A stretch of 64,000 nucleotides of DNA from Epilithonimonas hungarica (GCF_900102265.1 NZ_FNBH01000001.1:1240001-1304000); one strand, 5' to 3'; positions 15,248 through 24,737 are shown, counted from the stretch's first letter. Made by a program: numbers and translations. The notes: generated by a model from the sequence alone, not told the origin.

Positions 15248-16468
15248 TTAGAAAATCAGAAGATTGATATCGTGATAAGGAAGTTCGAACCTGTTGCAAA
15301 TCATTTGTTTCGTATGCCTTCCTTTGTACATATAAAGCGATTGCTTGATTTCGTTTTTGTGGATCAGCATATTCTCGAAGCCGCCTTCTTCGTCATAACC
15401 TAAAAGATAACTTAAGAAGAAATTGCTAACAGCTTTCGTCGTAGTTCTTGGCATTCTGGATGTCAGATTCGGTAAGCCACAATGGATGACGTCGTGTTTT
15501 ACAATGAAAGGTTTTTCTGTCGTAGTAAGCTCTGACGTTTCGATCACTTTTCCATTATCGATCGTAATGTCGATAATAACGCTACCTTTTTTCATTTTCA
15601 TTACCATATCTTCTGTAACAATTGGAGATAGGTTAAGTCTTGGCAAAGCTCCGATCACAACGTCGGCTCTTCTGAGAGATTTCGTCAATTCCTTTGGATC
15701 GATAACGGATGTCGGAACGCGGCTGTCTACCAAAGTATGAAGTCTTCTCAGTTTTGAAAGCGAATTATCAAAAACCTTGACACTTGCGCCTAATCCAATT
15801 GCCGCTTTTGTTGCAAATTCACCCACGATTCCTGCTCCGATAATCACAACTTCCGTTGGTCGAACGCCTGTAATTCCGCCAAGCATCAATCCGTTGGACA
15901 TCGCCAGTAGTTCCGATGCGTATAGGATTGAAACGCTTCCTGCGATTTCGCCAATCAATCTTACCAATGACAATTGCTTATATTCATCCATTATGAACTC
16001 AAATGCAATCGCATTGACTTTTTTGCTGGCCAATTTCAGGAAATATTCTTTGTCTCTAAGGTTGATCTGTAAAGCTGAAATCAAATAGGTCATCGGTCTG
16101 AGGTAATCGATTTCCTCTTCCGTTGGTGGATTGATTTTCAGGACCAGATCCTGGGAAAAAGCCACTTTTGGGTCGTTCGTAATCTCTGCGCCAGCTTCAG
16201 AATACAAGATATCAGTGAAGTGAGAACCTTCTCCGGCACCACTTTCTATAATGACTTTGTGACCGTTGTTTACAAGTATCTGAACGGCATCCGGAATAAG
16301 ACAGGTTCTTTTCTCATTAAGGCAAGTTTCTTTCGGAACACCTATACTAAAGGTCTTTCCAGGTTTTTTTACAACTTCTAGTTTCTCTTCTTTCGGAATC
16401 AACTCTTCCTCGGAAAAAGGTGTAAATATGGTAGATGTACTGCTCATAAAAAACGAATCATTGTTCAA
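15248..16468 (-). CDS. Alanine dehydrogenase-like protein (AlaDh/PntC family)
   Basis: 406 residues with an N-terminal extension of about 40 (FTPFSEEELIPKEEKLEVV) beyond classical Ald. FSIGVPKETCLNEKRTCLIP and VVIIGAGIVGEFATKAAIGL (NAD-binding loop) place it in the AlaDh/PNT family. Where classical Ald carries its catalytic His in a YLHLA-like segment this protein reads ISALQINL, so genuine alanine dehydrogenase activity is uncertain. The ending DINLLIF is typical of the flavobacterial subgroup. First gene of a run continuing into the DUF4258 and two-component genes. Confidence 0.82.
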   Translation of the reverse strand: MNNDSFFMSSTSTIFTPFSEEELIPKEEKLEVVKKPGKTFSIGVPKETCLNEKRTCLIPDAVQILVNNGHKVIIESGAGEGSHFTDILYSEAGAEITNDPKVAFSQDLVLKINPPTEEEIDYLRPMTYLISALQINLRDKEYFLKLASKKVNAIAFEFIMDEYKQLSLVRLIGEIAGSVSILYASELLAMSNGLMLGGITGVRPTEVVIIGAGIVGEFATKAAIGLGASVKVFDNSLSKLRRLHTLVDSRVPTSVIDPKELTKSLRRADVVIGALPRLNLSPIVTEDMVMKMKKGSVIIDITIDNGKVIETSELTTTEKPFIVKHDVIHCGLPNLTSRMPRTTTKAVSNFFLSYLLGYDEEGGFENMLIHKNEIKQSLYMYKGRHTKQMICNRFELPYHDINLLIF

Positions 16469-16504
16469 AATCTAAAGCAAAGATAAAACAATTTACTATT
16501 ATTA

Positions 16505-16912
16505 TTAATTAAACTCGATCTCTCTTCCGGATTCTGTATTGGTGATGGTCATCTCGTGGAAGTCATAAGCTTCCAGCTCATCCATATAGATTTCCGGCCA
16601 TTCGATGATTGATAGAAAGGCATTGTCAAGATATTCTTCTATTCCGAAATCGTATGCCTCTTCCACGGATTTCAATCGATACAAATCGAAATGATAGATT
16701 TTTCCTTCTGGCGTATCATATTCATTAACAATTGAATAAGTCGGAGATGATATTTCATCCTGGCTTCCCAATTCTTTAAGCAGATATTGTGTGAAGGTTG
16801 TCTTTCCTGCACCAAGATTTCCCTTGAGTAATAAGATATTGTGCCGCAGATTTGGAATGATTTGATTGACAATGTCTTTCCATTCTACCAGTTGATGAAT
16901 TTTGAATTGCAT
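16505..16912 (-). CDS. tsaE: tRNA threonylcarbamoyladenosine biosynthesis ATPase TsaE
   Basis: 135 residues, standard length. It is the ATPase partner of TsaD/TsaB in t6A37 tRNA modification. The Walker A is LLKGNLGAGKTTFTQYLL, followed by EISSPTYSIVNEY, KIYHFDLYRLK and IIEWPE, all conserved TsaE blocks. It lies 36 nt upstream of the Ald-like gene on the same strand. From memory, this tsaE-ald order is common in flavobacteria. Confidence 0.93.
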   Translation of the reverse strand: MQFKIHQLVEWKDIVNQIIPNLRHNILLLKGNLGAGKTTFTQYLLKELGSQDEISSPTYSIVNEYDTPEGKIYHFDLYRLKSVEEAYDFGIEEYLDNAFLSIIEWPEIYMDELEAYDFHEMTITNTESGREIEFN

Positions 16913-17038
16913 CTTGATTTTTTTTACAAAAATAAACTTTTCAACTTTTTAATGGATGATTGTTTCCGATGATAATAAACTTATCTATAAATTTACCGTT
17001 CCAAATTTTATAATAATAATTTCAAATCATTTTCTGAG

Positions 17039-18964
17039 TTGATCACCAAAGAAACCATCGACAAGATTTTTTCCACCATCAGGGTAGAGGAGATCATCGG
17101 CGAATATGTTCAGCTGAAAAGAGCAGGCTCCAACTTCAAGGGGCTGAGTCCTTTTCATGAAGAAAAATCGCCAAGTTTTGTCGTTTCTCCCAGTAAGCAG
17201 ATCTGGAAAGATTTCTCGACTGGGAAAGGTGGAACTGCGATTTCTTTCCTGATGGAAATCGAGAATTTTACTTATCCGGAAGCTCTTCGCCATGCAGCAA
17301 AAAAGTACGGGATTGAAATTAAGGAAGATGTAAAAGAATACTCTGAGGAACAAAAACAAGCGCAGACAGAACGTGATGTTCTTTACAAGATCCACGAAGT
17401 TGCGAACGATTTTTTTCAAGATCAGCTCTGGAACTCGGAGGAGGGAAAGATGATCGGTTTTTCCTATTTTAAGGAGAGGGAACTGCGAGATGACATTATC
17501 AAGAAATTCCAATTGGGATATTCGCCGGAAAAGAAAAATGCATTTACAGAATTTGCTTTACAAAAAGCTTACTCCAAAGAGATCCTGGAAAAATCCGGAC
17601 TTTCCATTTTTCCGGAAAATACGCCTTCCGGAATTGACCGGTTCCGCGACAGAGTTGTTTTCCCTATCCATAGTTTTTCAGGAAGAGTTCTTGGTTTTGG
17701 AGCAAGGATTCTCAAGAATAATGTCAAAACGGCAAAATATCTCAATTCCCCTGAAACCGAGATCTACCATAAATCAAATGTCTTATATGGTCTGAATCAA
17801 AGCAAACAATCCATTTCCAGAAAGAATCTTTGTCTTTTGGTAGAAGGTTATATGGATGTTGTATCGCTTCATCAATCCGGGATCGAAAATGTTGTGGCAA
17901 GCTCTGGAACATCTTTGACGACGGAGCAGATTAAACTAATAAAAAGATTAACGGAAAACGTAACCATTCTTTTCGATGGCGATAATGCAGGAATAAAAGC
18001 GAGTTTCCGAAGCATCGATATGTTGCTTTCCGAGGGAATGAACATCCGTGTTCTGCTTTTCCCGGATGGCGATGACCCGGATTCTTTTGCAAGAAAACAT
18101 CCGCAGGAATTTGTTGAGAATTTCATTGATCAAGAAGCTAAGGATTTTATCGATTTCAAAGCGGAGATCCTTCTTCGTGATGCCGGGAATGACCCGATCA
18201 GAAAAGCAGAATCTATCCGGGATATTGTGAAGTCTGTTGCATTTGTCCAGAATGCTTTGAAGCGTGAAATTTACCTGAAAGAAGTTTCGAATAAATTTGG
18301 ACTCAGCGAGCAGAGTTTATTCAACGAACTTCAGATCCAAACCAGTGTTACGCATCAGCAGGAACCAAAAACTGCAGTAGCCGAGAAAAAAGCACCACAA
18401 AAATTAGAAATTGTTCAGGAAGCTTTCACATCAATAAATCCACTTTTGGTACTGGAAGAGAAATTGGTAGACCTGATGTTGAAGTATGGCGATGTTGTTT
18501 TGGATAGAAAAGATCCTGACGGAAATGATTATAAGATCACTGTAATAGAAGAGGTTCTTGGCCATTTGGAGGAAGATGAATGTGAGATACAATTGGATAT
18601 TCATAAAAAGATCGTTTCCGAGATCAAAGAAGGTATTCTCCAAAATGAGATAAGATCGGGCAGTTTTTTCTTCAATTTTATGGATGAAGAAGTTTCTGGA
18701 AAACTGGCCAATGCATTGATCGATAATTATCAGACCAGCAATTGGAACAAGTTCAATATCTACTTTAGTTCAGAGGAAGAGGTACTCCCAAAGATGGTTG
18801 CGGATATTGTTCTGAGACACAAAAGAGAGTATATTGTAAAATTGATCAATGACCTTAAAAATTCTCTCAGTGACGAGAATGATAATACTCAAATTTATCA
18901 ACAAATAATCCTTCTGACTCAACTAAAAAATAAATTGGACAGCGAATTATTTCGTATTTTGTGA
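17039..18964 (+). CDS. dnaG: DNA primase
   Basis: 641 residues from a TTG start (ITKETIDKIFSTIRVEEIIG). The N-terminal domain aligns with the DnaG zinc-ribbon, but the ligands are largely gone: GLSPFHEEKSPSF keeps only the His, and QIWKDFSTGKGG lacks both later Cys. The TOPRIM core is intact (LLVEGYMDVVSLHQ; TILFDGDNAGIKA; FPDGDDPDSFAR). The C-terminal helicase-binding part is present. Divergent from tsaE with a 126-bp gap. Confidence 0.94.
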   Translation: MITKETIDKIFSTIRVEEIIGEYVQLKRAGSNFKGLSPFHEEKSPSFVVSPSKQIWKDFSTGKGGTAISFLMEIENFTYPEALRHAAKKYGIEIKEDVKEYSEEQKQAQTERDVLYKIHEVANDFFQDQLWNSEEGKMIGFSYFKERELRDDIIKKFQLGYSPEKKNAFTEFALQKAYSKEILEKSGLSIFPENTPSGIDRFRDRVVFPIHSFSGRVLGFGARILKNNVKTAKYLNSPETEIYHKSNVLYGLNQSKQSISRKNLCLLVEGYMDVVSLHQSGIENVVASSGTSLTTEQIKLIKRLTENVTILFDGDNAGIKASFRSIDMLLSEGMNIRVLLFPDGDDPDSFARKHPQEFVENFIDQEAKDFIDFKAEILLRDAGNDPIRKAESIRDIVKSVAFVQNALKREIYLKEVSNKFGLSEQSLFNELQIQTSVTHQQEPKTAVAEKKAPQKLEIVQEAFTSINPLLVLEEKLVDLMLKYGDVVLDRKDPDGNDYKITVIEEVLGHLEEDECEIQLDIHKKIVSEIKEGILQNEIRSGSFFFNFMDEEVSGKLANALIDNYQTSNWNKFNIYFSSEEEVLPKMVADIVLRHKREYIVKLINDLKNSLSDENDNTQIYQQIILLTQLKNKLDSELFRIL

Positions 18965-19036
18965 CAGAAAGTCCTATTTTAGCAAAGGAATAGAAATTGC
19001 AAACTCAATACTGATTTAAAAATAACCAAATATAAT

Positions 19037-19714
19037 ATGGACATTAAAAAAGAATTCAGAGATTTCTCAGTAAAACATATGGGAAACAACGGTCTGGTAA
19101 CCGATCAATATATGGGAATGTTCAACCCGACCAATCTCACGCCTTACATTATGGAGGAAAGAAGAATGAACGTTGCGCAGATGGACGTTTTTTCAAGATT
19201 GATGATGGATAGGATCATTTTCTTAGGAACAGGTATCGACGATCAGGTCGCTAATATCATAACAGCGCAATTGCTGTTCTTGGAAAGTTCAGATTCAGCG
19301 AAAGATATTCAGATCTATATCAACTCTCCTGGAGGAAGCGTTTATGCGGGATTGGGGATCTATGATACGATGCAGATCATCAAGCCTGATGTTGCAACGA
19401 TCTGTACCGGAATTGCCGCTTCTATGGGAGCTGTACTATTGGTGGCAGGAGAGAAAGGTAAACGTTCTGCTTTGAAGCACTCTCGAGTGATGATCCACCA
19501 ACCTTCTGGTGGGGCGCAAGGTGTAGCTTCTGATATGGAGATCAATTTGAGAGAGATGTTGAAACTGAAAAAAGAATTGTATGACATCATTTCAAACCAC
19601 TCCGGACAAACTTACGAATGGGTCGAGAAAGCCTCAGACAGAGATTACTGGATGACATCTACCGAAGCTAAAGAATTCGGAATGGTGGATGAAGTTCTCG
19701 AAAGAAAAAAATAA
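19037..19714 (+). CDS. clpP: ATP-dependent Clp protease proteolytic subunit
   Basis: 225 residues. The catalytic triad is readable: Ser129 in GIAASMGAVLL, His154 in VMIHQPSGGAQG and Asp203 in SDRDYWMTS. It has an N-terminal extension before IIFLGTGIDDQVAN, as in Bacteroidetes ClpP, perhaps a propeptide. It forms tetradecamers with ClpX/ClpA for cytosolic protein turnover; no clpX follows here. A terminator directly follows. Confidence 0.96.
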   Translation: MDIKKEFRDFSVKHMGNNGLVTDQYMGMFNPTNLTPYIMEERRMNVAQMDVFSRLMMDRIIFLGTGIDDQVANIITAQLLFLESSDSAKDIQIYINSPGGSVYAGLGIYDTMQIIKPDVATICTGIAASMGAVLLVAGEKGKRSALKHSRVMIHQPSGGAQGVASDMEINLREMLKLKKELYDIISNHSGQTYEWVEKASDRDYWMTSTEAKEFGMVDEVLERKK

Positions 19715-19720
19715 AAAATA

Positions 19721-19750
19721 AAACCTGATTCACTTGAGTCAGGTTTTTTT
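19721..19750 (+). terminator. Intrinsic terminator of clpP
   Basis: AAACCTGA (19721-19728) pairs with TCAGGTTT (19739-19746), followed by a T run, 6 nt after the clpP stop. Confidence 0.85.
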
Positions 19751-19756
19751 ATAATA

Positions 19757-19870
19757 ATTGACTTCGTGGAACCAATTCGTTAGGTTTGGGCACCTTTATC
19801 CGCCCTCCGTTCCCGCTTTTTTCTTTTTTTGAGAAAAAAAAGAAAAAGAGCTCCACTCAGGTCGGGGCGC
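19757..19870 (+). repeat. Modular 3-prime repeat family, copy B (with external inverted module)
   Basis: Core GGGCACCTTTATCCGCCCTC...CTCCACTCAGGTCGGGGCGC (19788-19870). The inner hairpin is a long CTTTTTTCTTTTTTT / AAAAAAAAGAAAAAG stem. In front, TGACTTCGTGGAACCAATTC (19759-19778) is the reverse complement of the module that lies inside copies D and E. Confidence 0.65.
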
Positions 19871-20035
19871 GCTTCGCAAAGTAGAAATGTTGATCTTTGG
19901 ATTTTAGTTTTGAAATAAGATCGAGGTGAATTAATTAGACTTATTATATAATACATTTGTACAATATACATTTTACAAAAATAATTTTGCAGAAAATCTC
20001 AATTTCACTACTTTTGACACGTTAAATTATAAAAA

Positions 20036-20290
20036 ATGAAAAAATCTGTAATATTGTTGGCTTCTGCTATCTTAGTTGTATCTTGTGATCTTCCTGCTGG
20101 CGGGAACAAAGGACGTTTGAAAAAAACGGATGAAGTAGTAAGATACGATGACCCAAACGCCCCTCACGGAACTTACCATCCAACTGCAGATTCTACAAAA
20201 GCTGTTTCTCACGTTGTAGCAGATTCTGTAAAAGTTTCAACGCCTGAAGTAAAACCAACAACAGAAGAAGCTCAAAAAGCTGAACATTAA
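20036..20290 (+). CDS. Small lipoprotein of unknown function
   Basis: 84 residues: lipobox AILVVSC (Cys17), then DLPAGGNKGRLKKTDEVVRY and a disordered Thr/Val/Lys/Pro-rich tail. No domain recognised. It is probably anchored in an envelope membrane. It has its own terminator 26 nt downstream, so it is monocistronic. Confidence 0.7.
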   Translation: MKKSVILLASAILVVSCDLPAGGNKGRLKKTDEVVRYDDPNAPHGTYHPTADSTKAVSHVVADSVKVSTPEVKPTTEEAQKAEH

Positions 20291-20315
20291 TAAGAATTTA
20301 TAAAAATATTATAAC

Positions 20316-20347
20316 AAAAAATGTCTTGCGTATGCAGGACATTTTTT
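20316..20347 (+). terminator. Intrinsic terminator of the small lipoprotein gene
   Basis: AAAAATGTC-T-TGC pairs with GCA-G-GACATTTTTT around GTAT, with one internal mismatch and a T run. Confidence 0.8.
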
Positions 20348-20401
20348 ATTTTTACGAACCTCAATAGAAAAATGAAAGTAATAATGAACTTTGTTTTTCT
20401 T

Positions 20402-20478
20402 TATTGAGTTTTACGTCTTTGCGAATCTTAAAATATCCTCAATAATTTTTTTAAAAAAACTTTGCGGACTTTACGTTC
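20402..20478 (+). repeat. GAGTTTTACGTCTTTGCG repeat, copy 1
   Basis: TTGAGTTTTACGTCTTTGCG, then AATCTTAAAATAT, then ACTTTGCGGACTTTACGTT. A near-identical block is at 40664-40735; each copy ends 35-50 bp before a gene start. No coding content. Confidence 0.75.
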
Positions 20479-20526
20479 AAAAAAACAATTTTTAAAATCA
20501 TAGACTAATCATTTATCATTAATAAA

Positions 20527-21909
20527 ATGAGTACAACACAAACATACATCCAAGAAAACAAGCAACGTTTCCTTGATGAATTATTTGATATCCTTAGAAT
20601 TGCCTCCATCAGTGCAGACCCTGCTTACAGATCCGAAGTTCTGAAATGTGCCGATGAGGTTGCGAGACATCTTAAGGTTGCCGGAGCAGACAATGTGGAG
20701 ATTCTTCAGACAAAAGGTTATCCAATTGTTTTCGGAGAGAAAATTATTGATGCTAATTTACCAACAGTTCTAGTTTACGGACATTACGATGTCCAGCCAG
20801 CTGACCCATTGGAATTATGGACAAGCGACCCATTCGAGCCGGTTGTGAAAACAACTGAACTTCATCCAGAGGGTGCTATTTTCGCAAGAGGTTCTGCGGA
20901 TGACAAAGGACAGTTCTTTATGCATGTCAAAGCATTCGAAGCAATGATGAAAACCGATTCTTTGCCTTGTAATGTCAAATTTTTGATTGAAGGAGAGGAA
21001 GAAGTTGGTTCTGCAAGTTTGGCAGATTTCCTTGAAGACCATAAAGAAAAATTGAGTTGTGATGTCATTTTGATTTCTGATACGCATATTTATTCTAATG
21101 AGCAGCCTACGGTTACAACAGGTTTAAGAGGTTTAAGCTATGTTGAAGTTGAGGTGGAAGGTCCGAATCGTGATCTGCATTCCGGGCTTTATGGTGGCGC
21201 AGTTCCGAATCCGATCAATGTTCTTTCAAAAATGATCGGAGATCTGATCGATGATAATGGACATATTACAATCGATGGATTTTATGACAATGTCTTAATT
21301 GTTTCCGATGAAGACAGAAAAGAAATGAACAAACTGAAAGATGATCAGGACAGTTACAAAAAATCAATTGGACTGAATGATATTCAGGGAGAGGAAGGTT
21401 ACACGACTTTGGAAAGGGCTTCGATTCGCCCGACTTTGGATGTTAACGGGATTTGGGGCGGTTATACAGGTGAAGGTGCAAAAACAGTAATAGCTTCCAA
21501 AGCTTTTGCTAAAATATCAATGAGATTGGTTCCAAATCAAACGCCGGAAGAAATCACGGAAAAATTCACAAAACATTTTGAGAGAATTGCTCCGAAAAGT
21601 GTGAAAGTAAAGGTAACACCACACCACGGAGGAATGCCTTATGTTTTAGAAAGTAACACCAAAGAATTTTTAGCGGCTAAAAAGGCAATGGAAAAGGCTT
21701 TCGGAAAAGAGGTCCTTCCTTACAGAAGTGGAGGAAGTATTCCAATTACATCACTGTTTGAGAAAGTTCTTGGTGCTAAATCTGTATTGATGGGATTTGG
21801 TTTGGATTCTGATGCTATCCATTCACCGAACGAACATTACGGATTGTACAATTACTATAAAGGAATAGAAAGTATCCCTTATTTCTTTGAGTTTTACGCT
21901 CAAGGTTAA
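20527..21909 (+). CDS. M20-family dipeptidase
   Basis: 460 residues, a zinc-dependent dipeptidase of the M20 (CNDP/PepV-like) type. Metal and active-site signatures: VLVYGHYDVQPAD (His/Asp), FARGSADDKGQF, LIEGEEEVGSASL (general-base Glu pair) and the C-terminal AIHSPNEHYGLYN His. The lid domain sits near 190-320, with GLRGLSYVEVEVEGPNRDLH leading into it. No signal peptide, so it probably degrades dipeptides in the cytosol. Confidence 0.9.
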   Translation: MSTTQTYIQENKQRFLDELFDILRIASISADPAYRSEVLKCADEVARHLKVAGADNVEILQTKGYPIVFGEKIIDANLPTVLVYGHYDVQPADPLELWTSDPFEPVVKTTELHPEGAIFARGSADDKGQFFMHVKAFEAMMKTDSLPCNVKFLIEGEEEVGSASLADFLEDHKEKLSCDVILISDTHIYSNEQPTVTTGLRGLSYVEVEVEGPNRDLHSGLYGGAVPNPINVLSKMIGDLIDDNGHITIDGFYDNVLIVSDEDRKEMNKLKDDQDSYKKSIGLNDIQGEEGYTTLERASIRPTLDVNGIWGGYTGEGAKTVIASKAFAKISMRLVPNQTPEEITEKFTKHFERIAPKSVKVKVTPHHGGMPYVLESNTKEFLAAKKAMEKAFGKEVLPYRSGGSIPITSLFEKVLGAKSVLMGFGLDSDAIHSPNEHYGLYNYYKGIESIPYFFEFYAQG

Positions 21910-21917
21910 GAAAATTG

Positions 21918-21942
21918 AAGACAGTTTAGGCTGTCTTTTTTT
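21918..21942 (+). terminator. Intrinsic terminator after the dipeptidase
   Basis: AAGACAG, loop TTTAGG, CTGTCTT and a T run, 9 nt after the stop. Confidence 0.8.
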
Positions 21943-21966
21943 GTTTAATATTAATAAAATCAAATT

Positions 21967-22668
21967 ATGTCAAAAGTCGTATATATCACAGGGGGGACCA
22001 AAGGAATTGGTTTCGGAATCGCAGAAGTGTTACTGAAAAACGGTCACAAAGTGGCTATCAGCGGAAGAAAACAGGAAGATGTTGATAAGGCTGTTTTGGA
22101 GCTTAAAGGAATCTCAGAAAGTGTATTTGGTGTTAGCTCTGATGTTCGAAATTTCGAAGATGAAGAGAATGCGGTTTCCAAGATTGTTGAAAGATTCGGC
22201 AGCTTGGATGTTGTAATTGCCAATGCAGGGCTGGGAATCTTCAAACCCGTCGATGAATTGAGTATCGAAGATTGGAATGCAATGCAGGAAACAAATTTGA
22301 CAGGCTGTTTCTACACATTAAAAGCATCGGTTGAAGAGCTGAAAAAATCACAGGGCTATTACATTACGATCGCAAGTCTTGCAGGAACTAATTTCTTCGA
22401 AAATGGAGCCGGTTACAATGCTTCCAAGTTCGGTGTTGTCGGTTTTACGCAAGCTGCGATGATCGATCTTAGAAAATACAATATCAAAGTTTCTACGATA
22501 ATGCCTGGTTCTGTAGCGACCTATTTCAATGGAAATGTGCCATCCGAAAAGGATGAATGGAAAATTCAGCCGGAAGACATGGGGAATCTTGTTCTTGATA
22601 TGCTGAACATGAATCCTCGTGTTTTGCCAAGTAAAATTGAGTTCAGAGCAAGTCAGGTGAAAAAATAA
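21967..22668 (+). CDS. Short-chain dehydrogenase/reductase
   Basis: 233 residues of classical SDR form: TGGTKGIGFG cofactor loop at the N-terminus, VVIANAGLGIF (NAG motif), ITIASLAGTN with the catalytic Ser, and YNASKFGVV with the Tyr-x3-Lys pair. The substrate is unknown; the similarity to 3-ketoacyl-ACP reductases is generic. Monocistronic between a terminator and the etf genes. Confidence 0.9.
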   Translation: MSKVVYITGGTKGIGFGIAEVLLKNGHKVAISGRKQEDVDKAVLELKGISESVFGVSSDVRNFEDEENAVSKIVERFGSLDVVIANAGLGIFKPVDELSIEDWNAMQETNLTGCFYTLKASVEELKKSQGYYITIASLAGTNFFENGAGYNASKFGVVGFTQAAMIDLRKYNIKVSTIMPGSVATYFNGNVPSEKDEWKIQPEDMGNLVLDMLNMNPRVLPSKIEFRASQVKK

Positions 22669-22891
22669 AAAGAATTGATTTTTTTGAAAATTCGATAATT
22701 TGACCTTGATTTTTGTTATACCTAAAAGCTGATCAAATTGCTTAAAACGGACAAAATTATTTATAAAGAGTCTAAATACCCTTTTATTAAAGCGGTTTCC
22801 GATACTATTTAATAAATAACAATAAATTATGCATGCATAGTATTTTTTATATATATTAGCACAGTTAGTAAAATAAAAACATCATCTTAAA

Positions 22892-23638
22892 ATGAAAATA
22901 TTAGTTTGTATCAGTAGCGTTCCGGACACTACAAGTAAAATTAATTTTACAGCAGATAAATCTGCTTTTGACAAAAACGGAATCCAATGGGTTATTAATC
23001 CTCTGGACGAATTTGCTTTAACGAAAGCTATAAAATTACAAGAATCCCAAGGTGCAACTGTAACGGTTGTAAACGTTGGAGATGCAGGGACAGAAGCTGT
23101 TATCAGAAAAGCTTTGGCAATCGGTGCGAATGATGCAGTAAGAGTAAACACAGAAGCAAAAGATAGTTTCTCTGTAGCAAAAGAAATTGCAAAAGTGGCT
23201 CAGGATGGCGGTTACGACCTTATCCTTACAGGAAAAGAATCTATTGACTATAATGGTGGAGCAGTTCCGGGAATGGTAGCTCAATTGCTTAATATTCCTT
23301 TCGTGAATGCAAGCGTTGGATTAGATGTGAATGGTTCAGAAGCGACTGCTGTAAGAGAGATCGAAGGTGGGAAAGAAACTATTTCTGTGAAATTACCAGC
23401 TGTTGTTGCAGGACAAAAAGGTTTGGTTGACGAAAAAGATCTGATCATTCCAAATATGAGAGGAATTATGTCTGCAAGAACAAAAACGCTTAATGTTGTT
23501 GAGCCTTCAAATTCTGAAGTGAAAGTGGAAGCGGTTTCTTTTGACAGTGTTGCGCCAAGAGCAGCTGTGAAATTGGTTTCTGCAGATAACCTAGATGAAT
23601 TAGTAAGATTACTTCACGAAGAGGCAAAAGTGATATAA
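22892..23638 (+). CDS. etfB: Electron transfer flavoprotein beta subunit
   Basis: 248 residues. MKILVCISSVPDTTSKINF starts the ETF beta fold; ILTGKESIDYNGGAVPGMVAQLL is the conserved core, and IIPNMRGIMSARTKTL is the recognition-loop region for acyl-CoA dehydrogenase partners. It forms a FAD/AMP-binding heterodimer with EtfA, passing electrons from fatty-acid oxidation to the quinone pool. etfA follows after 132 bp. Confidence 0.95.
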   Translation: MKILVCISSVPDTTSKINFTADKSAFDKNGIQWVINPLDEFALTKAIKLQESQGATVTVVNVGDAGTEAVIRKALAIGANDAVRVNTEAKDSFSVAKEIAKVAQDGGYDLILTGKESIDYNGGAVPGMVAQLLNIPFVNASVGLDVNGSEATAVREIEGGKETISVKLPAVVAGQKGLVDEKDLIIPNMRGIMSARTKTLNVVEPSNSEVKVEAVSFDSVAPRAAVKLVSADNLDELVRLLHEEAKVI

Positions 23639-23650
23639 ATTATAGACAAT

Positions 23651-23750
23651 AAGATAATAGACAAATAGATAATAGAAAGAGATTCAAGAAAAAAAACTTC
23701 TCAATCCCAATCGAGTTATCAAAGTCTATCATCTATTCGTCTTTTATCTT
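23651..23750. repeat. Imperfect inverted repeat in the etfB-etfA gap
   Basis: The arm at 23651-23676 and the arm at 23725-23750 are complementary in 23 of 26 positions (core AATAGATAATAGA against TCTATCATCTATT). It occupies nearly the whole gap between two genes that are expected to be co-transcribed. Confidence 0.7.
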
Positions 23751-23770
23751 TTAATCTAAAAAATAAAATT

Positions 23771-24718
23771 ATGGCAGTATTCGTATACGCAGAAAATATA
23801 AACGGAGTTTACAAAAAAGCAGCATTTGAAGCTGTTTCCTATGCAAAAGCAATTGCAGCAAAAACTGGAGATTCAGTTACAGCGATTTCCATTAATCCTA
23901 CAGATTCTCCAGAACTATTATATAAATATGGAGCAGACAAAGTCATCAATGTAAAAGATGCAGGTCTTAAAGATTTTAGCGCTAAGGCTTATGCTGAAGC
24001 GGTTGGTCAAATTGCTGACGGAAACATCATTGTTTTTCCTCATACAACAGACGCTTCTTCTGTTGCCCCGATGTTGGCAATTCAGAAAAATTATTCTTTG
24101 ATAACCAATGCAATTGATGTTCCGGAAAGTACTTCTCCTTTCCAGGTAAAAAGAAGAGCTTTTTCTGGAAAAGGATTTATGCATGCAAAAGCTGATGCAG
24201 CTGGCGTTATCGTGACCGTTTCTCAGAATGCTTTCGGCGTTAAAGAAAATCCAGCTTCGGGCTCTGAAGAAGTGAAAGAATTAAGCATTGCAAATGAAGA
24301 TACAAAAGTCATCAATCACGAGCAGTCTTCAGGGAAATTAGACCTAAAAGAAGCGGAGATCGTTGTTTCTGCCGGCAGAGGTCTTAAAGGTCCTGAAAAC
24401 TGGGGAATGATAGAAGATCTGGCAAATGTCCTTGGGGCTGCAACTGCTTGTTCAAAACCGGTTTCCGATATCGGTTGGAGACCTCACACAGAGCACGTTG
24501 GACAAACCGGAAAAGCAATTTCACCAAATCTGTATGTTGCCGTTGGTATTTCCGGTGCGATCCAACATTTGGCAGGAGTCAACAGTTCTAAGACGATTGT
24601 TGTTATCAACAATGATCCGGAAGCACCTTTCTTCAAATCTGCGGATTATGGAGTAGTGGGCGATGCCTTCCAGATCATTCCTGCATTGACGGAGAAGATC
24701 AAAGCTTTGAAAGCTTAA
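23771..24718 (+). CDS. etfA: Electron transfer flavoprotein alpha subunit
   Basis: 315 residues. The C-terminal FAD domain carries VSAGRGLKGPENWGMIEDLA, VGQTGKAISPNLYVAVGISG and IVVINNDPEAPFFKSADYGV, the EtfA signature region. The N-terminal domain pairs with EtfB. The gene pair probably stems from one transcript despite the palindromic gap. A terminator follows 19 nt after the stop. Confidence 0.96.
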   Translation: MAVFVYAENINGVYKKAAFEAVSYAKAIAAKTGDSVTAISINPTDSPELLYKYGADKVINVKDAGLKDFSAKAYAEAVGQIADGNIIVFPHTTDASSVAPMLAIQKNYSLITNAIDVPESTSPFQVKRRAFSGKGFMHAKADAAGVIVTVSQNAFGVKENPASGSEEVKELSIANEDTKVINHEQSSGKLDLKEAEIVVSAGRGLKGPENWGMIEDLANVLGAATACSKPVSDIGWRPHTEHVGQTGKAISPNLYVAVGISGAIQHLAGVNSSKTIVVINNDPEAPFFKSADYGVVGDAFQIIPALTEKIKALKA

Positions 24719-24737
24719 TAAATTTCAAAATAGAATC

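Noticed and set aside
19780-19971. 63-codon minus-strand frame
   Set aside because: Encoded by repeat copy B and its poly-A/T hairpin; a similar frame occurs over copy C (24725-24955) because of the repeat, not because of a gene.
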